Shown piece after piece: positions 26,396-33,741 of a DNA stretch of 64,000 bases. The notes under the pieces were generated by a model, which had not been told where the DNA came from, searched no databases, and saw only the letters and a list, made by a program, of their open reading frames with translations. The position numbers were made by a program, and so were the translations under genes. This DNA is from Spirosoma spitsbergense DSM 19989 (GTDB lineage: Bacteria > Bacteroidota > Bacteroidia > Cytophagales > Spirosomataceae). Numbering within the stretch: position 1 is the first letter of the stretch; the number at the start of each line of letters is the position of its first letter. The stretch covers positions 148,471 to 212,470 of the forward strand of contig NZ_KB893388.1 of NCBI RefSeq assembly GCF_000374085.1, read 5' to 3'.

Positions 26396-26457
26396 ACCTT
26401 TGACAAAGCTGATACTACAGTTGATTGATTATCAGAGCTATCAGCTTTGTCAAAGGT
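26396..26457. repeat. Perfect 19-bp inverted repeat between ABC ATPase and permease genes
   Basis: Arms 26396-26414 and 26439-26457 (core cctttgacaaagctgata) are fully complementary with a 24-base loop. It begins 8 bases beyond the stop of the ATPase gene. There is no T-tract, so it is more likely an RNA-stabilising or attenuating hairpin, or a palindromic repeat, than a simple terminator. Confidence 0.65.
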
Positions 26458-26464
26458 CAAACTA

Positions 26465-27961
26465 TCAGGGCTGCATGGCGTAGCGCATGATCGTTTCCTG
26501 GGTAGCGTCCTCTTTTGAAAGGAGTGCCGTTTGTTTGCCTTTGGCCAGCACCAGCACCCGGTCGCTGAGACCGAGTAATTCGGGGAGTTCGGATGAAATC
26601 AGGATGATAGCAATTCCCGATGCTTTCAATTCATGAATAAGTTTATAAATCTCCGACTTGGCGCCAATATCGATGCCCCGCGTTGGCTCATCCAGTAGTA
26701 CTACTACCGGATTTGCCTGAAGTACTTTCCCGATAACGACTTTCTGTTGATTGCCCCCACTCAGGTAAACAACTGGCTGGTCGGGACCAGTCGCTTTTAT
26801 CTGTAAATCAGCCATAACGTCGACGGCCGCCGTGGACTCGCGCTGACTTCGAATAAACCCGCCATCGGCATGATTCGATAAGCTGCCCAGGGTAATATTA
26901 TACTTGACCGACAGGGCCGGAATCAGGCCCAGTTGCTTCCGGTCTTCACTCACGTAGCCAATGCCAAGCCGGATGGCATCCTGCGGAGAATTTATCGTTA
27001 CCGGCTGTCCTTTCAGGTGAATGTCGCCCGTGTGTAGTGGGTCCAGGCCGTAAATGGCGCGGGTAACCTCCGTTCGGCCAGCACCCATCAAACCGGCCAG
27101 CCCCAGTACTTCTCCGGCATGAACGGCGAAGTTGATGTCCGAAAACGCCCCCTTTCGACCAAGCTGCCGTACGGATAGGACCTCCGCTCCCGGCGGTGTG
27201 GTCGATTCAGGGAATAGCCGATCCAACTCACGACCAACCATCAGCTTTATCAGGCTGTTCTCGTTCAGGTCGGTGGCTGGATGAGTGCCGATGTACTGGC
27301 CATCGCGTAACACCGTGATGGTGTCGGCGATGGTGAATATCTCGTCCATTTTGTGCGAGATATAAATGATGGCTACGCCTTTCTGGGTTAGTTCCCGGAT
27401 GATGCCAAAAAGGATTGTTACTTCTGCGTCGGCCAGGGCGGAGGTAGGCTCATCCATAATCAGCACTTTCACGTCGTTGGAAATCGCTTTTGCAATCTCG
27501 ACCATCTGCATTTGGGCTACGCTCAGGTGCTTCATTTTGGTATCGGGCGGGATTGAAACGCCCATGTGTGCCAATAGCTCAGCCGCCTGTTTGTTTCGGT
27601 TGCTGTCGTCGAGCCAGCGGAAGAGACCACCGGCTGTTTCCCGACCCAAAAAGATGTTCTGCGCTACGGTCAGTTCCGGTACGTTCAGCATTTCCTGATG
27701 AATCATGGCGATGCCTTTTTGCAGCACATCATGAACACTGGTCGCTTTCATGCTGGCGCCTTCAAACAGAATTTCGCCAGAATCGGGTGTGAGCAAACCG
27801 ATCAACAACTTCATGAAGGTTGACTTTCCGGCGCCGTTTTCACCCATGAGGGCATGCATTTCACCCTTCCGCACGTGTAGCTGAACAGCATCCAGGGCTT
27901 TGATGCCCGAAAATGTTTTCGTAAGGTCAGTTACTTCCAGAATGTAGGCCTGTGGAATCAT
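26465..27961 (-). CDS. Rbs-type sugar ABC transporter ATPase (two ATPase halves)
   Basis: 498 residues, the normal RbsA/MglA size. First half: Walker A GENGAGKST (40-48), signature LSVAQMQMVEIAKA, Walker B VLIMDEPTSAL. Second half: degenerate Walker A GLMGAGRT (near 292), signature YLSGGNQQKVVIGK, Walker B VVLLDEPTRGIDIG. This asymmetry is normal for the family. First of the three importer genes in transcription order. Confidence 0.92.
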   Translation of the reverse strand: MIPQAYILEVTDLTKTFSGIKALDAVQLHVRKGEMHALMGENGAGKSTFMKLLIGLLTPDSGEILFEGASMKATSVHDVLQKGIAMIHQEMLNVPELTVAQNIFLGRETAGGLFRWLDDSNRNKQAAELLAHMGVSIPPDTKMKHLSVAQMQMVEIAKAISNDVKVLIMDEPTSALADAEVTILFGIIRELTQKGVAIIYISHKMDEIFTIADTITVLRDGQYIGTHPATDLNENSLIKLMVGRELDRLFPESTTPPGAEVLSVRQLGRKGAFSDINFAVHAGEVLGLAGLMGAGRTEVTRAIYGLDPLHTGDIHLKGQPVTINSPQDAIRLGIGYVSEDRKQLGLIPALSVKYNITLGSLSNHADGGFIRSQRESTAAVDVMADLQIKATGPDQPVVYLSGGNQQKVVIGKVLQANPVVVLLDEPTRGIDIGAKSEIYKLIHELKASGIAIILISSELPELLGLSDRVLVLAKGKQTALLSKEDATQETIMRYAMQP

Positions 27962-28051
27962 GGAGCAAAGGAAACGTCGATGGGCTAAATTAGCAACTGC
28001 CAGTCCCGCAGGGGCAGGGCTGGCAGTTGAACTGGTAAACGAAAGAGTAGA

Positions 28052-29224
28052 TTAAGGATTGAAACCGGCAAAGGACTCAACCCCCGTATCCCGCCAGCTC
28101 CGGGAGTTGGCCGAGTCTATAACGGCTTCGCAGACTTTCTGCGTTTCCAGCGCATCCTGGAAAGTAGGCGAGCAGGGTTCGCCGGTTTCGAGGCTTTTCA
28201 GGAAATCGGCCACCTGATGGATAAAGCTGTGTTCGTAGCCAATACCCAGGCCCGGCACCCACCACTTGTCCATATACGGTTGGTCGCCGTCCGTTACGTG
28301 GATAGATCGCCAGCCCCGAACGATACCTTCATCGGCATAGTCGAAGTATTCAAGTCTGTTCAGGTCGTGCAAGTCCCAGCGGATAGAGGCATTCTCACCG
28401 TTGATTTCAAACGTGTACAGCGCTTTGTGACCACGGGCGTAGCGCGTCGATTCAAATAAACCAAGTGACCCGTTTTTGAAGTGACAGTGAAAAATACAGG
28501 CATCGTCGATACCGACAGGCTGTATTTTACCGGTTAGTGCGTGCATCCGTTCTTTTACGAACGTTTCCGTTACGGCCGACACATCCGTGATGGCTCCGTT
28601 GATCCACATGGCCGTATCGATGCAATGCGCCAGCAAATCGCCGGTAACGCCCGAACCGGCGGCTTCAACGTCCATGCGCCAGGTGCCAGTGCCGCCCTGA
28701 GGCACATCGGCATTGATAGTCCAGTCCTGAAGGAAGTTGGCCCGGTAATGAAAAATTTTGCCCAGCTTACCCGAATCGACAATCTGTTTGGCCAGTGTAA
28801 CCGCTGGAATGCGCCGATAGTTGTACCAGACCGTTGTGTTTACACCTGCTTTTTCGGCCGCATCGACCATGCGTTGCCCTTCTTCCATATTGCGGGCAAT
28901 GGGTTTCTCGCACAAAATCATTTTACCCGCTTTAGCCGCGGCAATGGCAATTTCGGCGTGGGTATCGTTAGGTGTACAAATATCGATGGCGTCGATATCG
29001 TCCCGCGCAATAACGGCCTTCCAGTCCGTTTCAATGGATTCATAGCCCCACTGATCGGCAAAAGCCTGCACCTTTTCGGCATTGCGGGAACAAACGGTTT
29101 TTAAGACGGGCGTGTAGGCCAGATCAGGAAAAAAGTTTGGTACCCGATTATAGCCATTGGAATGAGTCCGGCCCATAAATCCGGTACCGATCAGGCCAAT
29201 GCGTAATTCTTTTTTGGGTGTCAT
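28052..29224 (-). CDS. Gfo/Idh/MocA-family dehydrogenase
   Basis: 390 residues, no signal peptide. Rossmann motif [16 protein letters not shown] at the start, and the catalytic-site Lys in LCEKPIARN. The C-terminal domain has [13 protein letters not shown], where His and Asp usually hold the sugar. The family oxidises or reduces sugars, inositols and related polyols with NAD(P). Next to a TIM-barrel isomerase and an Rbs importer, it probably oxidises the imported sugar in the cytoplasm; the position oxidised is not known. Confidence 0.9.
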   Translation of the reverse strand: MTPKKELRIGLIGTGFMGRTHSNGYNRVPNFFPDLAYTPVLKTVCSRNAEKVQAFADQWGYESIETDWKAVIARDDIDAIDICTPNDTHAEIAIAAAKAGKMILCEKPIARNMEEGQRMVDAAEKAGVNTTVWYNYRRIPAVTLAKQIVDSGKLGKIFHYRANFLQDWTINADVPQGGTGTWRMDVEAAGSGVTGDLLAHCIDTAMWINGAITDVSAVTETFVKERMHALTGKIQPVGIDDACIFHCHFKNGSLGLFESTRYARGHKALYTFEINGENASIRWDLHDLNRLEYFDYADEGIVRGWRSIHVTDGDQPYMDKWWVPGLGIGYEHSFIHQVADFLKSLETGEPCSPTFQDALETQKVCEAVIDSANSRSWRDTGVESFAGFNP

Positions 29225-29284
29225 AAATTTCTTGTTATGTATGGTCGATAGGGGGCCAGTTGGTCGATATTGATAGTCAGTTAG

Positions 29285-29367
29285 TTGTCATTCAGTAGTC
29301 ATTGGTTGTTATTGCTGACCTGAAGAGGATTTTCCAGCGGGAACAATCAATGACTACCGGATGACAA
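29285..29367. repeat. Imperfect hairpin between dehydrogenase and isomerase genes
   Basis: Arms 29285-29310 and 29342-29367 match at 23 of 26 positions, with a 31-base loop. Each arm holds two TCATT-type units (ttgtcatt, tagtcattg). Two of the three mismatches would be G-U pairs in RNA of one strand. Confidence 0.6.
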
Positions 29368-29396
29368 TCAATGACCACAAGGTAACGACCTCTTTA

Positions 29397-30419
29397 TTAT
29401 TCCTGCCAGCCGTGGGCTTCCCGCACCTTAATCATGGTCGCCAGGATGTCGTTCCAGGTCTGTTGATTGGTCATAACATCATTCGGAAACATACAGCCGT
29501 CCCAGCAAATGTGTCTGAAGGCTTTGGTGAGATTCCCGGTTGAGTCGCGCAGCCAGTAGCCCGCATCGTGCACCACATCGAGTTTGCCGTTGGGGTCCAG
29601 TGCCTGACAGTGCCGACCCGTTTTATCGTGCGAGCCGGAGCCGAATACCGTTCCGTCGTTTTGAGCCACGTGGAAGTCGATGGTCCAGGGGCGCAGGGCA
29701 TTCGTGATAGTGACGAGGGCTTCTTCCAGCGTTTTGCGGTCGCTCCAGTCGAAGTCGGGTGGTAAAATACGGTCCTGCTCGCGGTTGTAGCCTAGGGTGT
29801 ACAGCAGGGTATGCGCCATGTCGGCCTGAAAACCCATGTTAGGCCGGTCAACAGCTTCCATCGTTTCCAGCATGGTTTTCCAACTGTGCATACCACCCCA
29901 GCATATTTCGCCCTCGGCCGCCAGTTTCTCGCCGTACTCAGCGGCTACGTCGCAGGCCTCGCGGAAGGTCTGGGCAATAAGCTTAGTATTGCCAGCCGGG
30001 TCGGCATCCCACTGGTGTGGAGAACTGGCCGAGTCGATGCGCACCACGCCACTGGGACGAATGCCAAGCTCGGTTAGCTTCTGGCCAATGTGGCACGATT
30101 TCCGAACCATCTCGATAAACGTTTTCCGGTCGTCGTCAGAGCCCAGGACCGGGCCACCCCAGATGGGGGCTACCAGCGAGCCAATGTTCAGGCTGTGGCC
30201 GCCCACCTTGTCGGCCAGCTTTTTAATCTCATCATCCGATATATTGACATCGATATGCTCGAATAGCGCCAGATCGACTCCATCGAATTTTACGCCATCG
30301 ACTTCAGCCGCAGCGGTCATTTCCAGCATTTTATCGAAGCCAACAACCGGCTCGGAATCGGGGCCTTTGCCCACCACACCCGGCCACATGGCGTTGTGGA
30401 GTTTTGGGTAGTTATTCAT
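29397..30419 (-). CDS. Sugar phosphate isomerase/epimerase-like TIM-barrel protein
   Basis: 340 residues. Xylose-isomerase-like TIM barrel (EVDGVKFDGVDLALFEH, GGHSLNIGSLVAPIWGG, EICWGGMHSWKTMLE, MGFQADMAHTL, TIDFHVAQNDGTV). Acidic and His residues at strand ends suit a divalent metal site. Such proteins isomerise, epimerise or dehydrate sugars. No signal peptide. Lies between the dehydrogenase and the cupin in the catabolic locus. Confidence 0.85.
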   Translation of the reverse strand: MNNYPKLHNAMWPGVVGKGPDSEPVVGFDKMLEMTAAAEVDGVKFDGVDLALFEHIDVNISDDEIKKLADKVGGHSLNIGSLVAPIWGGPVLGSDDDRKTFIEMVRKSCHIGQKLTELGIRPSGVVRIDSASSPHQWDADPAGNTKLIAQTFREACDVAAEYGEKLAAEGEICWGGMHSWKTMLETMEAVDRPNMGFQADMAHTLLYTLGYNREQDRILPPDFDWSDRKTLEEALVTITNALRPWTIDFHVAQNDGTVFGSGSHDKTGRHCQALDPNGKLDVVHDAGYWLRDSTGNLTKAFRHICWDGCMFPNDVMTNQQTWNDILATMIKVREAHGWQE

Positions 30420-30435
30420 ATGTATGGTTTGAGGT

Positions 30436-30519
30436 TTAGTTTGACGTTTACGGTTTATGACGTGTTCGTTACTGAGACCTCAGCCGACCGCAAACGTCAA
30501 ACCGTAAACTATAAACTAA
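30436..30519. repeat. Imperfect hairpin between isomerase and cupin genes
   Basis: Arms 30436-30455 and 30500-30519 match at 17 of 20 bases (core gtttacggtt), with a 44-base loop. A second GTTTGACGTTT-like unit lies in each arm. The right arm overlaps the stop codon of the cupin gene. Confidence 0.55.
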
Positions 30520-31732
30520 GTTCTGGATTTGCCGGGCCGAAATGCTTGAGCATCACGATTGGGTCTGTGGTGGAGTGGTTCACGATGGTAACCCCTTCCA
30601 TAGCCGCTTTCTCGCTCACAAAAAACTCGTCGTTCGTTAACTGTCCGTAGCGGATCAGGGCGGGTGTTTCGATGTTCCACACGCCCATTTTGCCGTGCCC
30701 CTGCATCATAATAAGTCCGTAGGCGGCACTGTCTCTGATCGTAACGGTCTGGCCGGGCATCACCGTTAATTCCTTGGCACTGAACGCGTCGGACTTGTAA
30801 CAGACCCATACTTCACGGTATCCGGCGGCTTTCATCTCGTCCTCATCCCGAACGGGCTGCGGCACCATGTATCGATTCGCCATCATTTGCGGGTCGGTAT
30901 TAAGTTCCCAGTCGATGGCTTCCATAAGCTGGTCGTAATCGCCCATACGGTCTTTAGGCGTACCATTCCAGAGCAACTCTTCCGGAATGATGGCCTCGTT
31001 TACCAGCGACTGATACATGGCGAAAACGTCGGAGGCTTTCTGCGGTTCGTAGGTACACAGACTACCCGGTGCATGGAGCAGGCCGGGAGGAACATCCCAG
31101 CCCGTACCGGGTTCGAGCCGGAAAGCCGACGAGTAATTGGTAATTTTGTTATCGCCCTTCGTAAAGTTCTGTAAGCACTCCTTGATTTGCTCTTTGGTGG
31201 TGCCGGGTGCAATTCCAATAAATGTGTAAGGGAAATCGCCCCCGTGGTTATTGACCTGAGGAGGGAAATAATACGCTTCCGGTTTGCCCAACTGCCCAAT
31301 CAGCGCGGCCTGCTCGTCGTTGTGGTGCAGGTGGTGGGGCAGTGGTCCCATGTTATCGAAAAACTTGGAGTACATGGGCCAGGCACCATATTCATTCCAG
31401 AGCCGGTCACCAATCAGTTCTCCCTTTAGTTCATCGATGGCATCTTTGAGTAAAAACTGAACTTCGTTGCCCTCATCGTCAAAAACAACATGGCTCAATC
31501 CTTCGTTTTCGCCGGTTAAGGGGCCGTTTTTGGCGGGTGTGGTGGAGGAGAACCAGCGTTCGTCGATGCCACCGCGTTCGCCACCCAGTACGTAATAATC
31601 ATCGGGATGGAGCTTAATGCGTCGGCCCGGTACACAGAATGACCGGGGTACCCAGGTTGGGGTAAGTCGCAAAATACCTTTTCCTTTTTCCAATGCCTTT
31701 TCGGCTACACTTACTGCTGAGGTTGTTTCCAT
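30509..31732 (-). CDS. Cupin protein, class I mannose-6-phosphate isomerase-like
   Basis: 407 residues. The segment LPHHLHHNDEQAALIGQLGKPEAYYF has a cupin metal motif (His-rich, followed by Glu and Lys) as in mannose-6-phosphate isomerases. A later part (WDVPPGLLHAPG) supplies a further His, and a second beta-rich C-terminal domain follows (VTIRDSAAYGLIMMQGHGKMGVW). It probably acts on a free or phosphorylated sugar by isomerisation, but the substrate is not known. It follows the DUF4432 gene after 19 bp, so the two are co-transcribed. Confidence 0.78.
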   Translation of the reverse strand: METTSAVSVAEKALEKGKGILRLTPTWVPRSFCVPGRRIKLHPDDYYVLGGERGGIDERWFSSTTPAKNGPLTGENEGLSHVVFDDEGNEVQFLLKDAIDELKGELIGDRLWNEYGAWPMYSKFFDNMGPLPHHLHHNDEQAALIGQLGKPEAYYFPPQVNNHGGDFPYTFIGIAPGTTKEQIKECLQNFTKGDNKITNYSSAFRLEPGTGWDVPPGLLHAPGSLCTYEPQKASDVFAMYQSLVNEAIIPEELLWNGTPKDRMGDYDQLMEAIDWELNTDPQMMANRYMVPQPVRDEDEMKAAGYREVWVCYKSDAFSAKELTVMPGQTVTIRDSAAYGLIMMQGHGKMGVWNIETPALIRYGQLTNDEFFVSEKAAMEGVTIVNHSTTDPIVMLKHFGPANPELSL

Positions 31733-31751
31733 GAATTAATCTGTTAAGCCA

Positions 31752-32807
31752 CTATACTTTCAATATTCTGTCAATTACTGTTTCATCCGTCAATACTTCC
31801 AGTTCCAGGTCGTACGTCCGGGTTTGGCCCGGCTCCAGAAACAACAACGTGTTCTGTTCCCGGGCCCTGGCCTGTCCAATAGGGGGGTGAGTGCCGGGTT
31901 CGAGACCGGTTACGTACTCGCCTTTTCCCCAGTGCTGCCAGTTGGTGAGCCAGGGCAATTGCTCCTTCTGAAAGCGCATCGAAACGGCCAGGCCGAGTTT
32001 GGCGTTGTACAGCCCGACCGTGCATTCCCCCATGCCATCGTGGGCGACATCAATAAACGCGACGGCTTCGCCCGAACCACTATGACTGTCTAAGGGGGCC
32101 GGACAGGTTTTGAAGTCATACCCATCCCGGAAAATCTGATCGTTGATGCCGCCTTCGCGTGCCTGCCAGTTGCCCCGCCACACAAAACGCGTTCCTTTAT
32201 CCACCAGGGGCCAGCCGAAATTAAAATGATACAGCAGCATATGCGGCACAATGGTATTGCCCCGGTTCGTCACCTCATCGTGAATGCGGATAATGGGTTG
32301 CCCCAGTACGCCGGACAGGGTTCGTTTGAGCTCCAGACTGGGACCGAAGATTTTCGTTTCCTTCATCCGGCCGGTAATGCTCATGTCCAGTTTACCCGTC
32401 AGGAGGTCGGGCTGGATAATGGATTCAATCTCGGCCGGACTGTTGCTGATTTGTCCATGCAGCCCCCGTTCGCCATGAGCATCCTGTTCCGGGCCACCCA
32501 CGTGCGAGAGACCGCAGGTAGTGAGTAAGCCACCGCCAAACGTACGGAGCCAGTCGGCTCCCCGGTCAGAGAAAGGTTCGGGCGTTGTGATGCCGGTGTG
32601 GCTTAGCCAGGTCAGACTGTGCTGGTTGAAAAAGGCATCGAAAATGTCCATAGCCCGGTCAAGGACTACTTTATAGCGCAATCCCGTTCCAGTATTTATC
32701 CAGGCAACGCGGGTACCGCGTCCAGTGCCATTATCCAGCACGGCGGTTTCTATACCGCCAATCTGTGCTGCATTTGTTACTTTATTTTGCCAGGGTTGTG
32801 GAGACAA
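31752..32807 (-). CDS. DUF4432 aldose-1-epimerase-like protein
   Basis: 351 residues. Matches DUF4432 over its length: LDRAMDIFDAFFNQHSLTWLS, GADWLRTFGGGLLTTCGLSHVG, MLLYHFNFGWPLVD, YVTGLEPGTHPP. The fold is the galactose mutarotase type. The conserved Glu in GLEPGTHPP may act as the base. It probably interconverts anomers of the sugar handled by the locus. No signal peptide, so cytoplasmic. Confidence 0.8.
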   Translation of the reverse strand: MSPQPWQNKVTNAAQIGGIETAVLDNGTGRGTRVAWINTGTGLRYKVVLDRAMDIFDAFFNQHSLTWLSHTGITTPEPFSDRGADWLRTFGGGLLTTCGLSHVGGPEQDAHGERGLHGQISNSPAEIESIIQPDLLTGKLDMSITGRMKETKIFGPSLELKRTLSGVLGQPIIRIHDEVTNRGNTIVPHMLLYHFNFGWPLVDKGTRFVWRGNWQAREGGINDQIFRDGYDFKTCPAPLDSHSGSGEAVAFIDVAHDGMGECTVGLYNAKLGLAVSMRFQKEQLPWLTNWQHWGKGEYVTGLEPGTHPPIGQARAREQNTLLFLEPGQTRTYDLELEVLTDETVIDRILKV

Positions 32808-32829
32808 GGGTGGTGGTGTCTGGTTTGAT

Positions 32830-32907
32830 GTTTGTCGTTTGGTGTTTGTCGTTTACTGACGCTTTACTTTTTTTGCATCAGCCAACGACAAATATCAAAC
32901 GACAAAC
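32830..32907. repeat. Imperfect hairpin with GTTTGTCGTTT units
   Basis: Arms 32830-32853 and 32884-32907 match at 22 of 24 bases, both differences allowing G-U pairs. Each arm has two gtttgtcgtt-like units. The 30-base loop holds ctttactttttttg. Between the DUF1080 gene and the DUF4432 gene. Confidence 0.6.
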
Positions 32908-32913
32908 CATAAA

Positions 32914-33708
32914 CTACATTTGCTTCAACATCAAATTCCGATACTGCACTTTCATGGGGGGACCAACGTGAACCTGTACGCCCATCAGCCCTTTCGATTT
33001 ACCATTTACCATATCATTATCCGTTACATCGCTCATCAGTATATCATTGATGTAATGCTGGAGATGATTGCCCTTGATAACTAAATGAAATGTGTTCCAG
33101 TCTTCGCTTTTGATGAGCGTCTTGAGCGAATCGGAACTACCAAGAGAACCGGTCACGGTTAGTCCGTCCCAGGCATTCTTTTTTACGTGACCCCGAACGG
33201 CTTCGGGCGTATTCTCACCAGTGTAAGGTGGGATAGTTGTTTTCTGACCCCGATACGCCAGAGTCGTCCGCTTGCGTTCTTCGTAGTTCTGGCCCGTGTA
33301 ATTGATTTTTCCGTCGATGTCGGCCTGGTACCCGCGTAGCGCAAACGGCACGTCGGTTAACTGATCACTGCGGTAGTTGATACCCGAATTGCCATCTCTG
33401 GTGATTTTAAACTCACCTTTAAACTCAAAATCAGCGGGTTCACCGCCCCGCCAGATGATGAACGAGTTGGTTTTTAGCAATGTGCTGGGTGTTATCTCGC
33501 CCGTTAGTGTGCCATCTTCTACCCGCCAGTAGGTAGGATCACCCTCCCAGTTTTTAAGGGTCTTGCCATCGAAGATGGAAACGAAGCCTTTCTCTTTCGT
33601 CTGAGCAGCCCGTTTCTGGGCGGTACAGGACGTTGCCAGCCCGCCACTGAACAGCGCTATCATCGTTAGCGCTGTCAGCAGAGGGTTGCCGGTTATTTTT
33701 TTGATCAT
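32914..33708 (-). CDS. Secreted DUF1080 (3-keto-disaccharide hydrolase-type) protein
   Basis: 264 residues with an N-terminal signal (MIKKITGNPLLTALTMIALF) and a Cys in ATSCTAQK that could be lipidated. Jelly-roll domain typical of DUF1080: FVSIFDGKTLKNWEGDPTYWRVEDGTLTGE at the start, SGINYRSDQ, GYQADIDG, EDWNTFHLVIKGNHLQHYIND near the end. Family members have been linked to cleavage of glycosides whose sugar is oxidised at C3. It acts in the periplasm or at the outer membrane, just after the cytochrome-bearing protein. Confidence 0.85.
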   Translation of the reverse strand: MIKKITGNPLLTALTMIALFSGGLATSCTAQKRAAQTKEKGFVSIFDGKTLKNWEGDPTYWRVEDGTLTGEITPSTLLKTNSFIIWRGGEPADFEFKGEFKITRDGNSGINYRSDQLTDVPFALRGYQADIDGKINYTGQNYEERKRTTLAYRGQKTTIPPYTGENTPEAVRGHVKKNAWDGLTVTGSLGSSDSLKTLIKSEDWNTFHLVIKGNHLQHYINDILMSDVTDNDMVNGKSKGLMGVQVHVGPPMKVQYRNLMLKQM

Positions 33709-33741
33709 ATTAATGCCGATTTTTTTAATGCGTGGTGATTC

